64,000 nucleotides of DNA, from assembly GCA_963210315.1 (NCBI GenBank), contig OY723308.1:1488001-1552000 (forward strand), written 5' to 3'. Below the pieces are notes generated by a model. It made no database searches, had not been told where the DNA came from, and was given only the letters and a program-made list of their open reading frames with translations. The first letter of the stretch is position 1; each line of letters opens with the position of its first letter. This DNA comes from Rhynchopus euleeides (Eukaryota > Euglenozoa > Diplonemea > Diplonemida > Diplonemidae). Below are positions 20,717 through 32,761 of the stretch, one piece after another. The translations under genes and the position numbers were made by a program.

Positions 20717-21304
20717 CCCGACACAACACAACACAACACAACACAACACAACACAACACGACACGACCCCCCATCCACCCCTGCTGCTGAGAGGAAGGGA
20801 GGATGAAGGGTGAAGGGCGAAGGGGGCGCGGTGTGCACCGGCACACCGCCCCCACCGGACTGTTCTGTTCTCTTATGGGCGTCTCTATCTCATCACCATC
20901 GCGTTGTGATATAGGTGGAGGATCAGCGACCCCTCAGCTGTCTCCCTCTTCCTGTAAAGCATGTGGAGTGTCATGCATGCGACGCGAGGCTACAACTGCA
21001 AAGTAGCCAAGTGATGAAAGGTTGTCGACGACAAGAAGATGCAGGCTCTTGCCCAACGGATGCAGGAGCTTTGTGACTGCCCCCCCTCTCTGATGCTCTG
21101 TTACTGTTGCTTTCGTTTTCCCGCCTTCCTTGCATCCCATGTTGCCACCACTACACAACGCCACCACACATCCTGCAGGTCTCTGAGCAACACCTGTGGT
21201 TACGTTCTCGTCAGAACGTGACCACAGCATCCCAGCTCCTACCCCGTCAACGTTCCATCTGGTCTGTTTTGTTCTTTGCTGTTCCCGACCCACTCCTCCC
21301 GCAA
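20717..21304 (+). other. Recombinant junction between DUF4116 copy 2 and CRN-like copy 2
   Basis: Up to about 20911 the sequence follows 5187-5360 of unit 1 (ending 'gttgtgatat'). From 'ggtggaggatcagcgac' at about 20913 it follows 8776 onwards. About 3.4 kb of unit 1 (segment B, hAT element, astacin/CRN fragments, 7980-8775) is therefore missing. The rest is the 5' flank of the CRN-like gene. Confidence 0.75.
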
Positions 21305-24292
21305 ATGTCTGACCCTCCACCACCCGGTGGTCCTGCACCGGATGCCCACCAACCTCAGGATGCTGTGCAGAAGGCACAGCATGAGGTGACAGCACTGAAG
21401 ACGCCGGAGCAGGCGCTCAGTCAGAAGATAGAAACGCTCCAGAAGGAGAATGATAGGAAGGTAGAAGCACTCCAGACGGAGAAGAAGGCGATCCTGAAGG
21501 CGGATGAGGAGAAGGCGAATGACGGGAAGGTCGAATCACTCGACCTGAAGGCACTCCAGAAGGAGAATGCTCAGAAGCTCGAAGCACTCCGGACGGACCT
21601 GAAGGCACTCCAGAAGGAGAATGATCAGAAGCTCGAAGCACTCCGGACGGACCTGAAGGCACTCAAGAAGGAGAAGGATCAGAAGCTCGAAGCACTCCTG
21701 AAGGAGAAGGGGGGGCTCAATGGGAAGGTCGAAGCGCTGCAGAAGCATCAGGGCGGAGTGACAGTGGACCTTCAGGCAGCTGGTGTCTACGGCATCCCTC
21801 CTGCTGACCCTGCTGGACGTCTCACTGAGCTCCAAGACGAGCTGAAGTCCGTGCGTCATCGGGAGGAGGACCTGCGTCAGCGGGAGGAGGAAGGACTGAA
21901 GTTCGCGAGGAAGCAGCTGGAGGAGGAGACGGTGCACCTGCGTCGGCGGGAGGAGGATGCTGTCGCCCGACTGAAAGAGTCGATCCTGCGTCTGGAGAAA
22001 GAAGCCGCCGCCACCCCGCAGGTATGATTCTGGATTCCCTTCCGCGTTGTTGGATGATTGCTTTTGTGGTTGAGGGTGTGGCACAAAGATGGATGGGCTC
22101 GTGAAGAGCCTGGGAGTTGGAAGGGCCTCTTTGAGGAGGAGAATGGGAATGGGAATCCTTGTTGTGGATGTCTGGCTCACACTACGCGAGCCTTGTTGCC
22201 ACGGCCATCCCTCCTCCTTGCGCACCACTTCTTACAGCCTTACACACCCGAGGAGCTGAGTGAGCATCTGGACCTCCGACCCTTCGACAATCCGGCTCTC
22301 GGCACCCGCAAGCTGATTGGTCGGGAGCAGACGAGGAAGGCGCTTGCTGAACTCTTGGAAGCACCGCGCAGGTCGAACAGGTGGCACATCATCACAACTG
22401 TCGGCATTCCTGGTACGGGAAAGACGTACTTGCTGCGCAAGGGGATCGTCAGTGACTGGTACCAGGGTAGCTCAGTCATGATGACCTTCAACGAAGGGAA
22501 CGTGCTACTGGATGACGGGAAGATGCCCGTCCTGGACGCCTTCGCTCACCATTTCGTTCAGCAGTGCTCGGTGGGCAGCAAAGACCTCGAAAGGTCCCGA
22601 ATCAAGTGGGCTGCGCTCATCCCTGCCGTGCGACTCAATCTCCAACTCGACGCCGCGACGCCACTTATTGTTGGTATTGATGAGCTGGGGAAGTTGATGA
22701 TCGATCTGAAAGAGAGGTTTACCTCAGCCGGTATTTCCGATCCAGTAGCAGAGAGGAGGGCGGTGGCAAGGTGTGCTATGCTGCGGAAGAGTTTGATGGC
22801 ATATCAAGACGCGTGTACACGCCGCCGCCAGCCTGAAATTCGATTTGTCTGGACGGCATTGTCGGCTGTCTCCACAACATTTCTTGAACCGACGGGAAGC
22901 ATGCGGGAGGTATTCCAAGTACCTCTCGCCGGCCTTCCGTGGAAAGAATCACTGTTGCTTCTGGATGAGGATTTGCGGAACCTGATCAAAAGCAACCCCG
23001 TTTATGATTGGATCTTCCACCTGTGCGCAGGTAACCCGCGCGCGTTAGTTGATGGTTTCAACTCCCACTACGAGAAGATGGGACCCGACGGAAAAGACCA
23101 CATCCTCGTTACCGATCTGATACTGAATGCGCTCCGTATCAAAGTATATGACGACACAAAATTACCGGAGCACCTCTCACGGGTCCTCACTTTCAAACTG
23201 AAAGCTCCGGATAAGTTCGCCGCGGCCGACGTCCGCCTCCTGGAGCAAGGTGTGCTGAATATCCTCCCAAACGGCGAAGTGTGCCTGAGTCCTCTCCTTG
23301 CCCAGCGCTGGGCCGCCGACAATAAAGACGATGACGGGACCGGAATGTTGCTCCATGCCTACTACAAAGCCGAGTCACGTTTCGAACCAAAAGCCTTTGA
23401 GCATCAGACACTCTGCTTCGAGGCCCTGCTGAACAATGCCTTCTTCGACGTGGAGGAGACCCCTGCTCTCACCGAGTACTTCAAGTATGCTGCTGTTTGC
23501 GGGGAACATCTGGAAGGCCTCCGTGTCTACCCCATTGAGAAACGAGGCATCTCCGAGCCGACTTCGCTGGACAGCATGACGGGGAAGGAGCTCTATCACG
23601 ATTTGATGGAAGGCAAGGCATTGTATTCACGGAAAGGCAATGAGAAGGGTGTCGACCTCGTGATTCCGCTGAGGTGCATGCGGAAGGAGGAAGACGGCCC
23701 TCAAATTTACCTCTTCTGCGGGCAGAACAAGCTCGTGGAATCCGTGAAGAACCTCGGTAAGGTTGAGAAGAAAGCTTTGGAAGTGGGGGAAAAGCTGAAG
23801 ATAAAGCTGGCAGCCGAATGTGAGAGAAGAAAAGAAAAGACCACCTTCGCAGTTGCAGGCCTCTTCTTCACAACACACAAAGCGGAGCTGCGGACAGAGC
23901 TGCGATCTGGGGTCTGGTTTACCCAGGAGTCCCTTCCGAAGTGGCTCAGCAGACTGGGACCCCCGAGGCTGGCCTTCCCGAAGGGGAATCAGCCACGACT
24001 CGGCACGCTGCCGGGGCCCAGCGGATCGTGCCTTGTGTCACGCCCTGTGTGGCCGTGGGTTTCTGCCGATACATCTCGCGAGCTGCGTGCGCGCCCACCA
24101 CCGCCTGCGTTCATGGTGCAATCCCGGGGCCCCTGCACACACGCCTTCGCTCCCACACTGAACCCTGTGTCGGGGCCGAGTCACGGGGCGCTGAGCGGGC
24201 AGAGGAGATCCTTCCCCATTTCTGCACTCCCCCAGCGCGGGTGGACGCCGTGGGTCGCAAGGCTGATGCGCCACGGCAGGTGTTTTGTATAG
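21305..24292 (+). CDS. Coiled-coil, P-loop NTPase and PD-(D/E)XK nuclease protein (CRN/RHS-like), copy 2
   Basis: Exons 21305-22021 and 22238-24292 join in phase 0, giving 923 residues. The 684-residue second exon (Walker A GIPGTGKT, Walker B LIVGIDEL, nuclease 'GVDLVIPL...CGQNK') translates identically to copy 1. The coiled coil in exon 1 differs: it is 47 residues shorter and its repeats are re-patterned ('KENDQKLEALRTDLKAL' units instead of 'KKNEQKLEALQ'). The C-terminal coiled region lacks the 'RVKSIDEQVRAQQ' repeats. The contrast between an invariant enzymatic exon and a variable coil is notable. The function proposed for CRN/RHS families is nuclear, NTPase-dependent DNA cleavage; here it is inference. 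Confidence 0.7.
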
Positions 24293-25020
24293 ACCGGGTC
24301 CCGAGTGTGGCTCAAGTCGGCTGAGCACTGGCCTTCTGTGCCGTTTGGTTTGTCCTGCAGCCTTTGCCATCTCCCCTTTGTTTTCTTTTCCCTCTTCCTC
24401 CTCTCTGTCAGGTGTTGGTGTGCTTGTGGGGTTCACAGTCCTAGGGTGTTGTTACCGAGCAAAGAAGACACTTGCCATTTTTCTCCGTCGTCTCTCGTGA
24501 CCGCCCCCCGCCCCTTGTTGTCCTGACGGACGGGGCATGTGCCGGCCCCGCCAGCTCTGCCTGTGAATGTGGCCGTGACATGATGTACGGCAACGGCGCC
24601 CACGTCCCCTTTTCTCGCGAAGGCAAAACCTAACTGCCGATCTGCCTGTTTTGGGGGGAGTCTGTTGTTGACGTTGTGCTTCTTCAACTAGGGCACTGGG
24701 TGACGATTGTACCTGACGAGGGCACGCCACTTGTGCCCTACTTGTGTGAAATGGTGTGTGCCAAGTCGGGCTGAGCACTGGCCTTCCGTGCCGTTTAGTT
24801 TGTCCTGCAGCCTTTGCCTTTGTTTTTTTTAGACACACTCCGTGTGGGAGGAAAGTGTCGCTGCCAAGACTCACTCACTCACTGTGCTCCGCACCCACTC
24901 ACCCATCGCAGGCCACGGGTGTGTGTGGGTGTGGAAGCGTCAACGCAAAAATCGGAGATGAGACAAGCGCATCAAAACAAGTGAGAGAGAGATGGCAGAG
25001 AGGGCAGCGACACTTTCCCT
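24293..25020 (+). other. Region after CRN-like copy 2, up to the TIR element
   Basis: Homologous to 12296-13016, including the internal roughly 80-bp direct repeat and the two-box module (24933-24947 and 25007-25017). The second box lies at the edge of the transposon insertion, which splits this region from its continuation at 27860. No gene is supported. Confidence 0.5.
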
Positions 25021-27859
25021 CACGGTTTGCCCCCCGGCAGGATCCCGGGAAACCCCGGCCGGGCCCGGAAATTCCGGGCCCGGGACCGGGATTTTGAAAT
25101 CCCGGCCGGGATCCCGGGGAAATCCCGGCCGGGTCCGGCCGGGAATCCCGGGGGTCCTCAGTCTCAGGTCGCTTGGACCGAGGTCATCTCAGACCTATGG
25201 CTTTCAGTCCCAGTTTCAGATTCAGACCTGCTGATCCAGAACCGCACCCTCTCCTTCCACACCAATTGTATCCACTGCTCATGGGTCCGAGTGACGACGA
25301 TAGCAATGACGATGGCTCCATAGCAAAGATGGCTACCACTGTCAAAGCTCATCTGGAACAGAAACTGTCCCAGATGGAAGTCTCCTGTATAAATACAGGG
25401 TTCGGGGTTACCACGAGTGTAACGCAGATACGTGCAGGTGTGTCAAGAGAGTGTGCAGCTCACAGCAGTTCCGCATCCTCCTGGTTGCTGAACTCCACAG
25501 TCCTAGGACGACGAAGAGGACGACGAGGGTCGACGTAGGCTTATCTTACGCTACGGCAGGGGTGGACTCAGCCACCCCGGGGGCAGGTTGAACAGGTTGT
25601 GTGGTTCCACTGATCAACATGTAGGTCGGCCTGTCTGATAAGACTCAGCCACCCTGCGGGTCAAGTGATTACAAAAGGGTGCCTATTTGACCAAAAGGCA
25701 AAATTTCCTCCCGCCATGCTCCCGTACCACAGAGCCTCCTCTGTGTATGCGTACGTTTTGCGATGACGGGGTGTGGAACCTGGCGTAGACCGAGCTACAA
25801 CCAGGAACCAACGGCCCAACTCGGCGCCGTGGGTCAATTTTTGTGAAAAGGCCTTGACCAGAGGCATCCCCCTAACACTAAATTTGCTCTGTTTCACCTG
25901 AACCGACCAACCAGGCACCGTGAGGAGGCATCAGAGCCCCTCGTGGACAGCCGCAGCACCCTTCCTTTACTAACGTCAGGTTCACCACTAGCACGAAGCA
26001 TCACTGTTTTACGTCAGGTATGGCAAATGCCCACCCAAGGAAGTCGAGGAGTTTGAGCCGTTGGAAGTTACCAGAGGGACAAGCAAGAGGGATCTGCAAA
26101 GCAGTGATGTCTGTTGTACCCTTGGACCACATTAAACTCAAACTGAACCCTCAGTCGTCCTTGATCGCCCGACAAGGTTCCTTTCAGCTTTCTAACAGAT
26201 GGGTACCGCAACTGTCCAACTATCTACAGACTCACATCCCAGAAGGTGCAGTCCAGGTTCCACAGAGCAAATTAAATGTTAGCATTTCTGCACAACTACC
26301 GGTACGCAAATCGCAGCGGCGGTGGAAGTGACTGACTCGAAAACGGCGAGGTATCAGTCTTGACGCTGGAAAATTCCGTTCGGAAATACCAAACACATCC
26401 ACAGAAAGTGGAAGGAATGGGCGCCAAGATGATGCGAACGATTTTTGGGGGGAGGAGGGGGGGGACTGCTCTGTATCGTGATACCCGTGAGGGTAACCAA
26501 ATGCAGAACAGGGAGGCACAGGCGCACACACGAAGGCAGCACACAAGTGACAAGTGGCAGGATTACAAGTGGCAGGAAACAAGATTGCTGCTCAACCACG
26601 GTGTCCATCAGGAACCACGTCGCTGGGTAGTGCACTCCAGAGGGTTGCCCTCTGCACCACCTCATGCCGACACACCAAACGCCCTCCCTTCGAGGCGAGG
26701 ACACCGGGAGGGGAAGCCCGGGTCGGCGCCCTCCCTGAGGTCCTGCTGAGAATTGACGGTCTCGGGTTCAAAACCCGCTCAGGTGCTGCGTCGTCGACAC
26801 AGTGCCTGGGATCTGGTTGCGGCAGTCGACATCCCAAACAGGGCGCCCATACTCTGTGCAAAGTACACCCAGGCGAGGCTCCCCTCGGGGGAACACCGTC
26901 GGGAGATGTGCTCCGCGCCCGATTCTGGGTTGTCCGCGAGGTACTGTCGTATGGAGCCTGCGTGACAACATAGGTGGTGGTTCGATTCCCAGAACCTGGG
27001 GAGGATATCCTATGGGATAACCTCCACGGAATGTTACTTCTCCCGTTGGATGTCCTGCACCAATGTGGAACCCTGCAGAAGACACGCGAGAAACAGAGAG
27101 GGATATCCCACGGATATCCCGCTCTGTTACCTCTCTGTTCCCTCGGGTACTCCGAGAGAATGTCACCCCCCTCGGCCTGGGCTTGTGACACTGGCTGGGC
27201 TGCCTCTTGTACAGATCGATGGAGTGAACGCGCTGGGGTATTGCCAGGTACTAGCTTCGGCAAACTGCGCAGAGTGGGTGGCCCTCCAGTTGTGCTGGGA
27301 AGAGGTGGAGGGGTCACCAACATTGTGAGGCGGCTCATTTTTCAGCATTACTGAGCGAAAAGTGTCACTGCGCTTTGTTCGGCACTTGCTTTGGTTTCTT
27401 TTTGCGTTGACGCTTCCACACTCACACTCCTGCTGATGATGGTGTCGTGAGTGAGGAGCACAAGGGCACGACTGGGTCCCGGGATGACCCCGGGATATCC
27501 CGGGGCCATCCCGGGATTTCCCGGCCGGGCCCGCCCGAGATCCCGCCCGGGGGCAAACCGTGAAAAACTAATGACATCGGGTGGATCGCAAAGGGGAAGG
27601 GGGCAACGGCAGCGTGCAATATGCAATGTGCAAAACTCTCAAGTCATCTTACCACCCACCTACACCTGACCCCGGGGGGGTCCCGGGATGACCCCGGGAT
27701 ATCCCGGGGTCATCCCGGGATCCCGGCCGGGAAATCCCGGGATTCCCGGCCGGGATCCCGGGATTTCCCGGCCGGGAAATCCCGGGAATCCCGGGAATCC
27801 CGGAATTTCCCGGAACCCGGCCGGGCCCGCCCGGGATCCCGCCCGGGGGGCAAACCGTG
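25021..27859 (+). mobile_element. 2.8 kb TIR element with GC-palindromic subterminal repeats
   Basis: The left end CACGGTTTGCCCCCCGG and the right end CCGGGGGGCAAACCGTG are inverted copies. The insert is flanked by TTCCCT at 25015-25020 and 27860-27865, while unit 1 has an uninterrupted site (about 13014-13020). This makes it a DNA transposon-like insertion with a 6-7-bp target duplication; the superfamily is not assigned. Inside both ends are dense CCCGGGATCCCGGG-type palindromes (25041-25160 and 27474-27859). A second right end (GGGGGCAAACCGTG) ends at 27563, so ends are nested or duplicated. The central 2.2 kb contains no recognisable transposase. It has short frames on both strands and, inverted at 27361-27417, a copy of the two-box module seen at 12936. 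Confidence 0.8.
27361..27417 (-). promoter_or_regulatory. Inverted copy of the two-box module inside the TIR element
   Basis: On the minus strand, GGAAGCGTCAACGCA (27417-27403) is followed by GTGACACT (27368-27361). The flanking 'GTGT...AAAAA' context is also shared with the module at 12936, so this is likely real homology and not chance. Confidence 0.4.
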
Positions 27860-28139
27860 TTCCCTCTTCCTCCTCTGTGAATCATGTGCTTTGTTCCGAC
27901 CGGTGGCCCACCTGGAGTTACAAGCACATCTGCCAATGCGCAATACCCCTTCAAAAGAAGCAATGGGCTGCCCATTCACATCGAAAATGCCGAAAATACT
28001 CCCCAAAAACAAAGGGTATCAGGTGGGGTGCTTGAAACATCGGCAGCGGGAAGAGGAGAGAAAGACAGTGGTGTCATGGCGTGCTGATGTGTTGGGTGTG
28101 TGTGTTGTGTTGTGTTGTGTTGTGTTCCCGCTGCCCCAG
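27860..28139 (+). other. 5' region of Nup98 copy 2
   Basis: Continuation of the pre-insertion sequence (homologous to 13015-13296). The candidate first exon (ATG at 27884) has an 11-bp insertion before the donor at 28016, changing its exit phase to 0, whereas exon 2 needs phase 1. The (GTGTT)n tract at its end is shorter than in unit 1. Confidence 0.5.
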
Positions 28140-29400
28140 GGGGGTTCGGAGGGTTCGGCGCTGCAGCTGCAAACCCTGCAGCCGCCGCACCCGCCCCTGG
28201 CGGGTTCGGCGGGTTCGGCGCCCCCGCTGCAAACCCTGCTGCCGCTGCCGCACAGCGTGCAGTCCCCGTGGCTGTCAGCAACCCGCTGATCCTGCAGCAG
28301 GCCCTGGCCAACCCTTATGGTGTGGACTTCGCAAAGCCTGTGACTGTGGCGCAGGTGAAGGAGGGCGAGTCCCCGCCCGCATCTGCGGAGACCTTCGCCC
28401 TCCGGAAGGACCCGAAGAAGACGCTGAAGCGCTCCAACGCCCACAGCCTCCGCAACGCAACCCTCGCGTCGGTGCTGCTGCAGCAGGTGACCAACGTCGT
28501 GACGGACGGCCCCGCCACCTGGGAGGCGAAGAACCTGAAGCACCCTGCAGGCTCGCCTCTCGCGCAGATCCAGAGCAAGAACTCCATCACACTGCTGTCC
28601 ACCCCGATAAGTGTTGCGACAGACCTCCCTACCGCCAGCCCCTTCAGGACGCCCGCAGCAAGGCCCAGGTTTGCTGCGAGGCCCGTTGGCGAGGAGTCTA
28701 CACTGCGCATCGGGCGTGGCGGGCGGTCGACACCGCAGGCTGAGGGCCGTGCCGGCGATGCGAAGGCGACAGCGGCGCTGCGCTTCTCCGAGGGGTCCCA
28801 GTATGTTTCGACCCCGACGCTGGCGGAGCTGAACAGCATGCCCGCCTCCCAGCTCTCCAGCGTGCAGGGGTTCAGCCTGCGCATCCCCGGCAAGGCGTCT
28901 GTCTCCTTCCTGGACCCCGTGGACCTGACCTCGGTGGAGCACCCGCTGGACCGTGTGGTGGCTCTGGACCCCGAGGACTTCACAGCCGACTTCTACCCCG
29001 AGCGTGACTTCCCCACCGCATCCTCGCGCCCCCTGCCGGGTGAGGGGCTGAATGTGCGTGTGGAGGTGTGCTTTGAGGCGCTCCCGTCGGATATCACGGA
29101 GGCAGACCTGGAGGTATGTAGGGAGGTCGTGCAGGGGGCCGACACTACGCCTACACTTTCACTTTCACTTACACTTACACACACCCCATTATATGACAAC
29201 AGGAAACCTGCCAGAGCTGCGGCTACACATTCATCAGCTACCGCGAGGCTGCGTGGGTGTTTGCAACAGACGCGCCTGTCCCTGCACCGAGGTATGGCTC
29301 TCTGTGTGTGTGGAGGTGTTGAAAATGCTGTCGTCGTTTCTGCAGCGGTACACCGCAATGTGCCTCCCACCACCACCACCAACACAGCGCAAAGCGGTAA
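28140..29400 (+). CDS. Nup98-like protein, FG motifs and C-terminal autopeptidase-type domain, copy 2
   Basis: Exons 28140-29113, 29203-29291 and 29346-29400 correspond to copy 1. The product is nearly identical: two 'GGFGGFG' motifs (one Ala-to-Pro change nearby), a basic linker, and the Nup98-type domain with 'VQGFSLRIPGKASVSFLDPVDL' and 'LPGEGLNVRVEV'. The HF|S self-cleavage motif is again replaced ('WVFATDAP'). The first intron after the domain is 89 bp and, unlike in copy 1, can be read through without a stop. Intron retention would then give a different tail. The 5' end is unresolved because the candidate first exon is out of phase here. Confidence 0.68.
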
Positions 29401-31109
29401 CGGCGTCACGCAAAGCATCCCTTTCTTCTGTGCTGCTGCTGCTGCTGTTGTTGCTGCTGTCCCCCCTTTGCACGACAGCAGCACCCCAGGAATGACAGCT
29501 GCAGCATCGCCCCAATCACTGGGTTGGCGAACCTTTTGAACTCAGTCAGGGCGCGACCCACCCCCGTGTGTGGTGTGTGTGGAGACCACCTTTTGCATCC
29601 CGGGTTGGTTTATAGGGCCTCCCAAGTCACCTGACCTTTCTTGGGTCCCGCAGCCGCTAACCCCCCTCCCGGCGATGACATTTGTTTTTTGCTGTTTGCA
29701 GTTCTCTTCTGTTCGGGTTATTGCGGGTGTTGTTTGTTGGTTTCCCCCAACATGCTTTGATGGCAGCATTCTTCATGACGTGGGGAGATCAAAAAAGTTA
29801 GGTGGGTGCAGCGAGCAGGACACAGCAATCAACACCAACTATGTGCCCTGCCCGCCTCGCTCGCCCCCTTCGATCGCCCCCCTCGATCAGAGAGGGTAGT
29901 TTGGTGTGACCTGCCCGATCCCAAAAGAAGCTTGCAGCAACATTGAGCCGCATTCTTTGTGGCTTTCTTCCACCAGAAAACGGGTTTTTTGCACTTTCAT
30001 TCCATCGACAGAGAAGTTAGTTAGGGCACCCATCGCAATTCCGGCGCAATGCAGTGGATGTGGTGTGTGGGGTGGGGTGGGTTGGGGCTGGTTTTGGGCT
30101 GTGCGCCGTTTGCCAAAAAAAAAAGAGAAGAATTTCGTCGGAGAAAGCCAACTTTACAATGTGTTCGAAAGCAAAGCCCCGTCCATCGCTTCGGGGACTC
30201 CTGGTTCGCTGCCTTCTAGCTCCCGACCAGCGGGGCCTTCCTGCCATCACAGCCGCCCTGGATGGTGGGACGGGTCACTTTATGTGTATGTTTCGAACAG
30301 AGTTTCCTTCCCTTCCAGCCAGGTTATCCTTGTGGGTGCCGAGCCCCCACGAAAAAAGAAGGAAAAGGTTGTCGCGCCAAACGGCCCTTCTCTCGTATGT
30401 TAGCCCATTTCCCCTTACGCCGCTTTCTGGGGAGTGCCCCCGTGTGCTGTTGAGGTGTGACTTTTCGGTGGCGTTTCTTTTTCTTTTTTTTCGGTGCAGT
30501 GGAAAATCACATTCAAGAGAGCTTCGTGGGTGTGCCAATTCACAATAAAACTGAGCGAGCTCCACGTGTTGTGTTGTGGAGGCGGGGCTTTGCACGTTGC
30601 GTTGTCGAGAGATCAAAAAAAAAATAAGACAAAATTCCGCCCAGTGTACCCCCACCCTCTCTCCCTCCCCGCACCCCTCCTCTGCCCATCCTCGCCCGAC
30701 TTCTTCGCGAGCGCAACAACCAAACGCTACTACGCACCCCCCCCAGCTAATAAACGCCTTCCCGGCACCCCCCGAACCCCCGATTTCCCAGTCCCGTTGT
30801 GTCGTGTCTGGCTTTGTTCGCCTTTTAGTGGTGGTGGTGGTGGTAGGTGGCTCCCTCTGCTGCAGCATCCCACTGGGTGGCATCCACCTGTGTGCGTGCA
30901 CTGCCCCCGTTCCCACCGTGCTTCCCTCCCCATGGTTTTGGTGGAGTTGAAGCGCGGCGGGACTTGCAGTGAGGCTGTTTACATTTTCTATTTTTGCCGA
31001 CAAATCAAAAAATCGTTCAAAAATTTGATGTGTGACCCACAGCGCACACTGGCACACAGTGTTGGCACACACACACCACGCAGAAAAGGACGGCTTGTAC
31101 CCAATTCTG
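29401..31109 (+). other. Spacer after Nup98 gene, copy 2
   Basis: Homologous to 14562-16290 with scattered indels and substitutions. No recognisable gene. The indels change the long frames relative to copy 1, arguing against coding function. Confidence 0.45.
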
Positions 31110-32760
31110 TTGTTTTTTGATTTCCCCCCCCCGTGGTTTTCATACACAGGGGACGGCATAACGTTTTCGATAACGTTCGAACGCCCTGTGCATTAGTGTA
31201 AGTGTATGTAATTTTTTCCGAAACACAGACACACCTTTATTGCGAACGATTCGCACAAAACAAAACCCCCGTCTTCCCCACCGGGCTGCGGGGGGTTTTT
31301 TTGGATGTGTGCTCTGTGTCCGAAGGACGGCGACTTTCGTTGTTTTCCTTTTTTCCCTTCCTTGGGATATTTTTTTTCGCCCTGCTCTTTTTTTAGCAGG
31401 CATTTTATTACTGCTGTCAGTGTTTTAGTGTAGAAACCGTATCGATCGACCCCCGCTGGTGATGTATGCAAAATCGCATCACACCCCTCCCCCCACCTCT
31501 CGCCGTTGCCATCCCGTCCCCGTGTCTCTAGAGGGTGCTTACCGTATTGGGTTGCCTCGTGCCTCTGTGTCACTGTGAATGCAGCCGGTTTTTTGGGACA
31601 GCCCGTTCTCACTGTACCTGCATCTCTTAGTGAAGGCAGGCCCATTGCACCCAATTTCTCATCTCGGGTCTCGCGCCACATCCGTTGCGTAAACCATTTG
31701 GGCCCTGCTGCGGCAACACCCAGTTGTACTTTCGGTGACAACGATGTCCCCGTATACAAACCCATTCATCTCGTGGGGAAAGCGTCAACGCACGAAGTGC
31801 GAGTGGGAGAGGAATTGTTTTCCTCATCGCGTCATCCCGTCTGTCTGTCTTCTCTGTGTGTGTGAGTTTTGTTTGTGCGCACCTGTACGTGTATGGGTGT
31901 CCATACGTGCGCTGCCAACAGTCTTTTTTACCGTGACCTGAGCAGGTTATAGCAAAAAAACTGTGCTGGTGTTTCGGTGCAAACCCACACCATTGTCACC
32001 TCCAGGGTGTTCGGTTCACCTTTACTGCAGATCAGAGCGACACGTCGCCACCACCACCCCAGCCACTCTGAGTCTGGGGGTCTTCGCCTTCGGCAGTTCC
32101 TTTTCGATGCCAGCGTTCGGTGATCCCAGCAGCGACCCTCTAAAATAGGATGCAATGTACCAAAACAACAAAGGCACCGGTTTCGACACCGTCGCAAAGG
32201 CCCCCCACTCAGTGCGCGTTGTTTGATTTTACCCTCGTTGTGCTGTGCTGTTGCTGTGCAGTGCCAGCCCTACCTCCCTTTGCCCCAACCAACCATGCGC
32301 GGACACTTCCGCCTCCCTTCCTGCGTGATCCGGGTGCATCCCGACACAACGGTTGCTGTCCTGTCCGCCTTTGAGGGGCTCGACGTCTCGGCGGCAGTGC
32401 ATTTCATCCATGGCCCCCCCTTCTTTTTTTCAGTTCAGCTTCTCCATCAGTCTATATCATCAGAACGAAAAAAAAACAACAACCGGGAAAAAAAAACACA
32501 CGTCACAAATCACACCCAGAGGAATTCCATGCCGCTGGGTTGGCAACTCTCTCTGCCCCTCCCTCACTGCCCCTCTCACCCTGTCTCACCACGTCCCCCA
32601 CTTGCACCTCCTGTTTTCTTTGTCGAGAGCCCTGACGGAGAACACCGAAACTGGAGCTCGTCCCCCCCGCTGCCCTCTCGCCGCGGACAAATTTTGTGTG
32701 CAGGTGGAGGGTGTCGTCAGCTCCGTGCAGCTTACACAAATATATATGGGGGGGGGGGGT
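31110..32760 (+). other. Leader region, copy 3, first part
   Basis: Homologous to 990-2515 up to the 'tatatat' plus G-run, where the inserted block begins. The GAAAGCGTCAACGCA box is at 31778-31792. No gene is supported. Confidence 0.5.
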
Positions 32761-32761
32761 C

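Larger units (their letters stand above)
16291..31109 (+). repeat. Segmental tandem duplication, unit 2 (about 14.8 kb)
   Basis: The unit has the same order as unit 1: leader, DUF4116 gene, CRN-like gene, Nup98 gene and spacer. It lacks segment B, the astacin fragment, the CRN tail fragment and 7980-8775; the join is at about 20912. It has gained a 2.8 kb TIR element (25021-27859) and about 158 bp in the leader (about 18072-18230). Confidence 0.9.

Noticed and set aside
26750..27000. tRNA-like B boxes (GGTTCAAAACC near 26764 and GGTTCGATTCCC near 26979)
   Set aside because: I could not fold a cloverleaf or find a matching A box at the right distance. A tRNA-derived SINE remains possible but unsupported.
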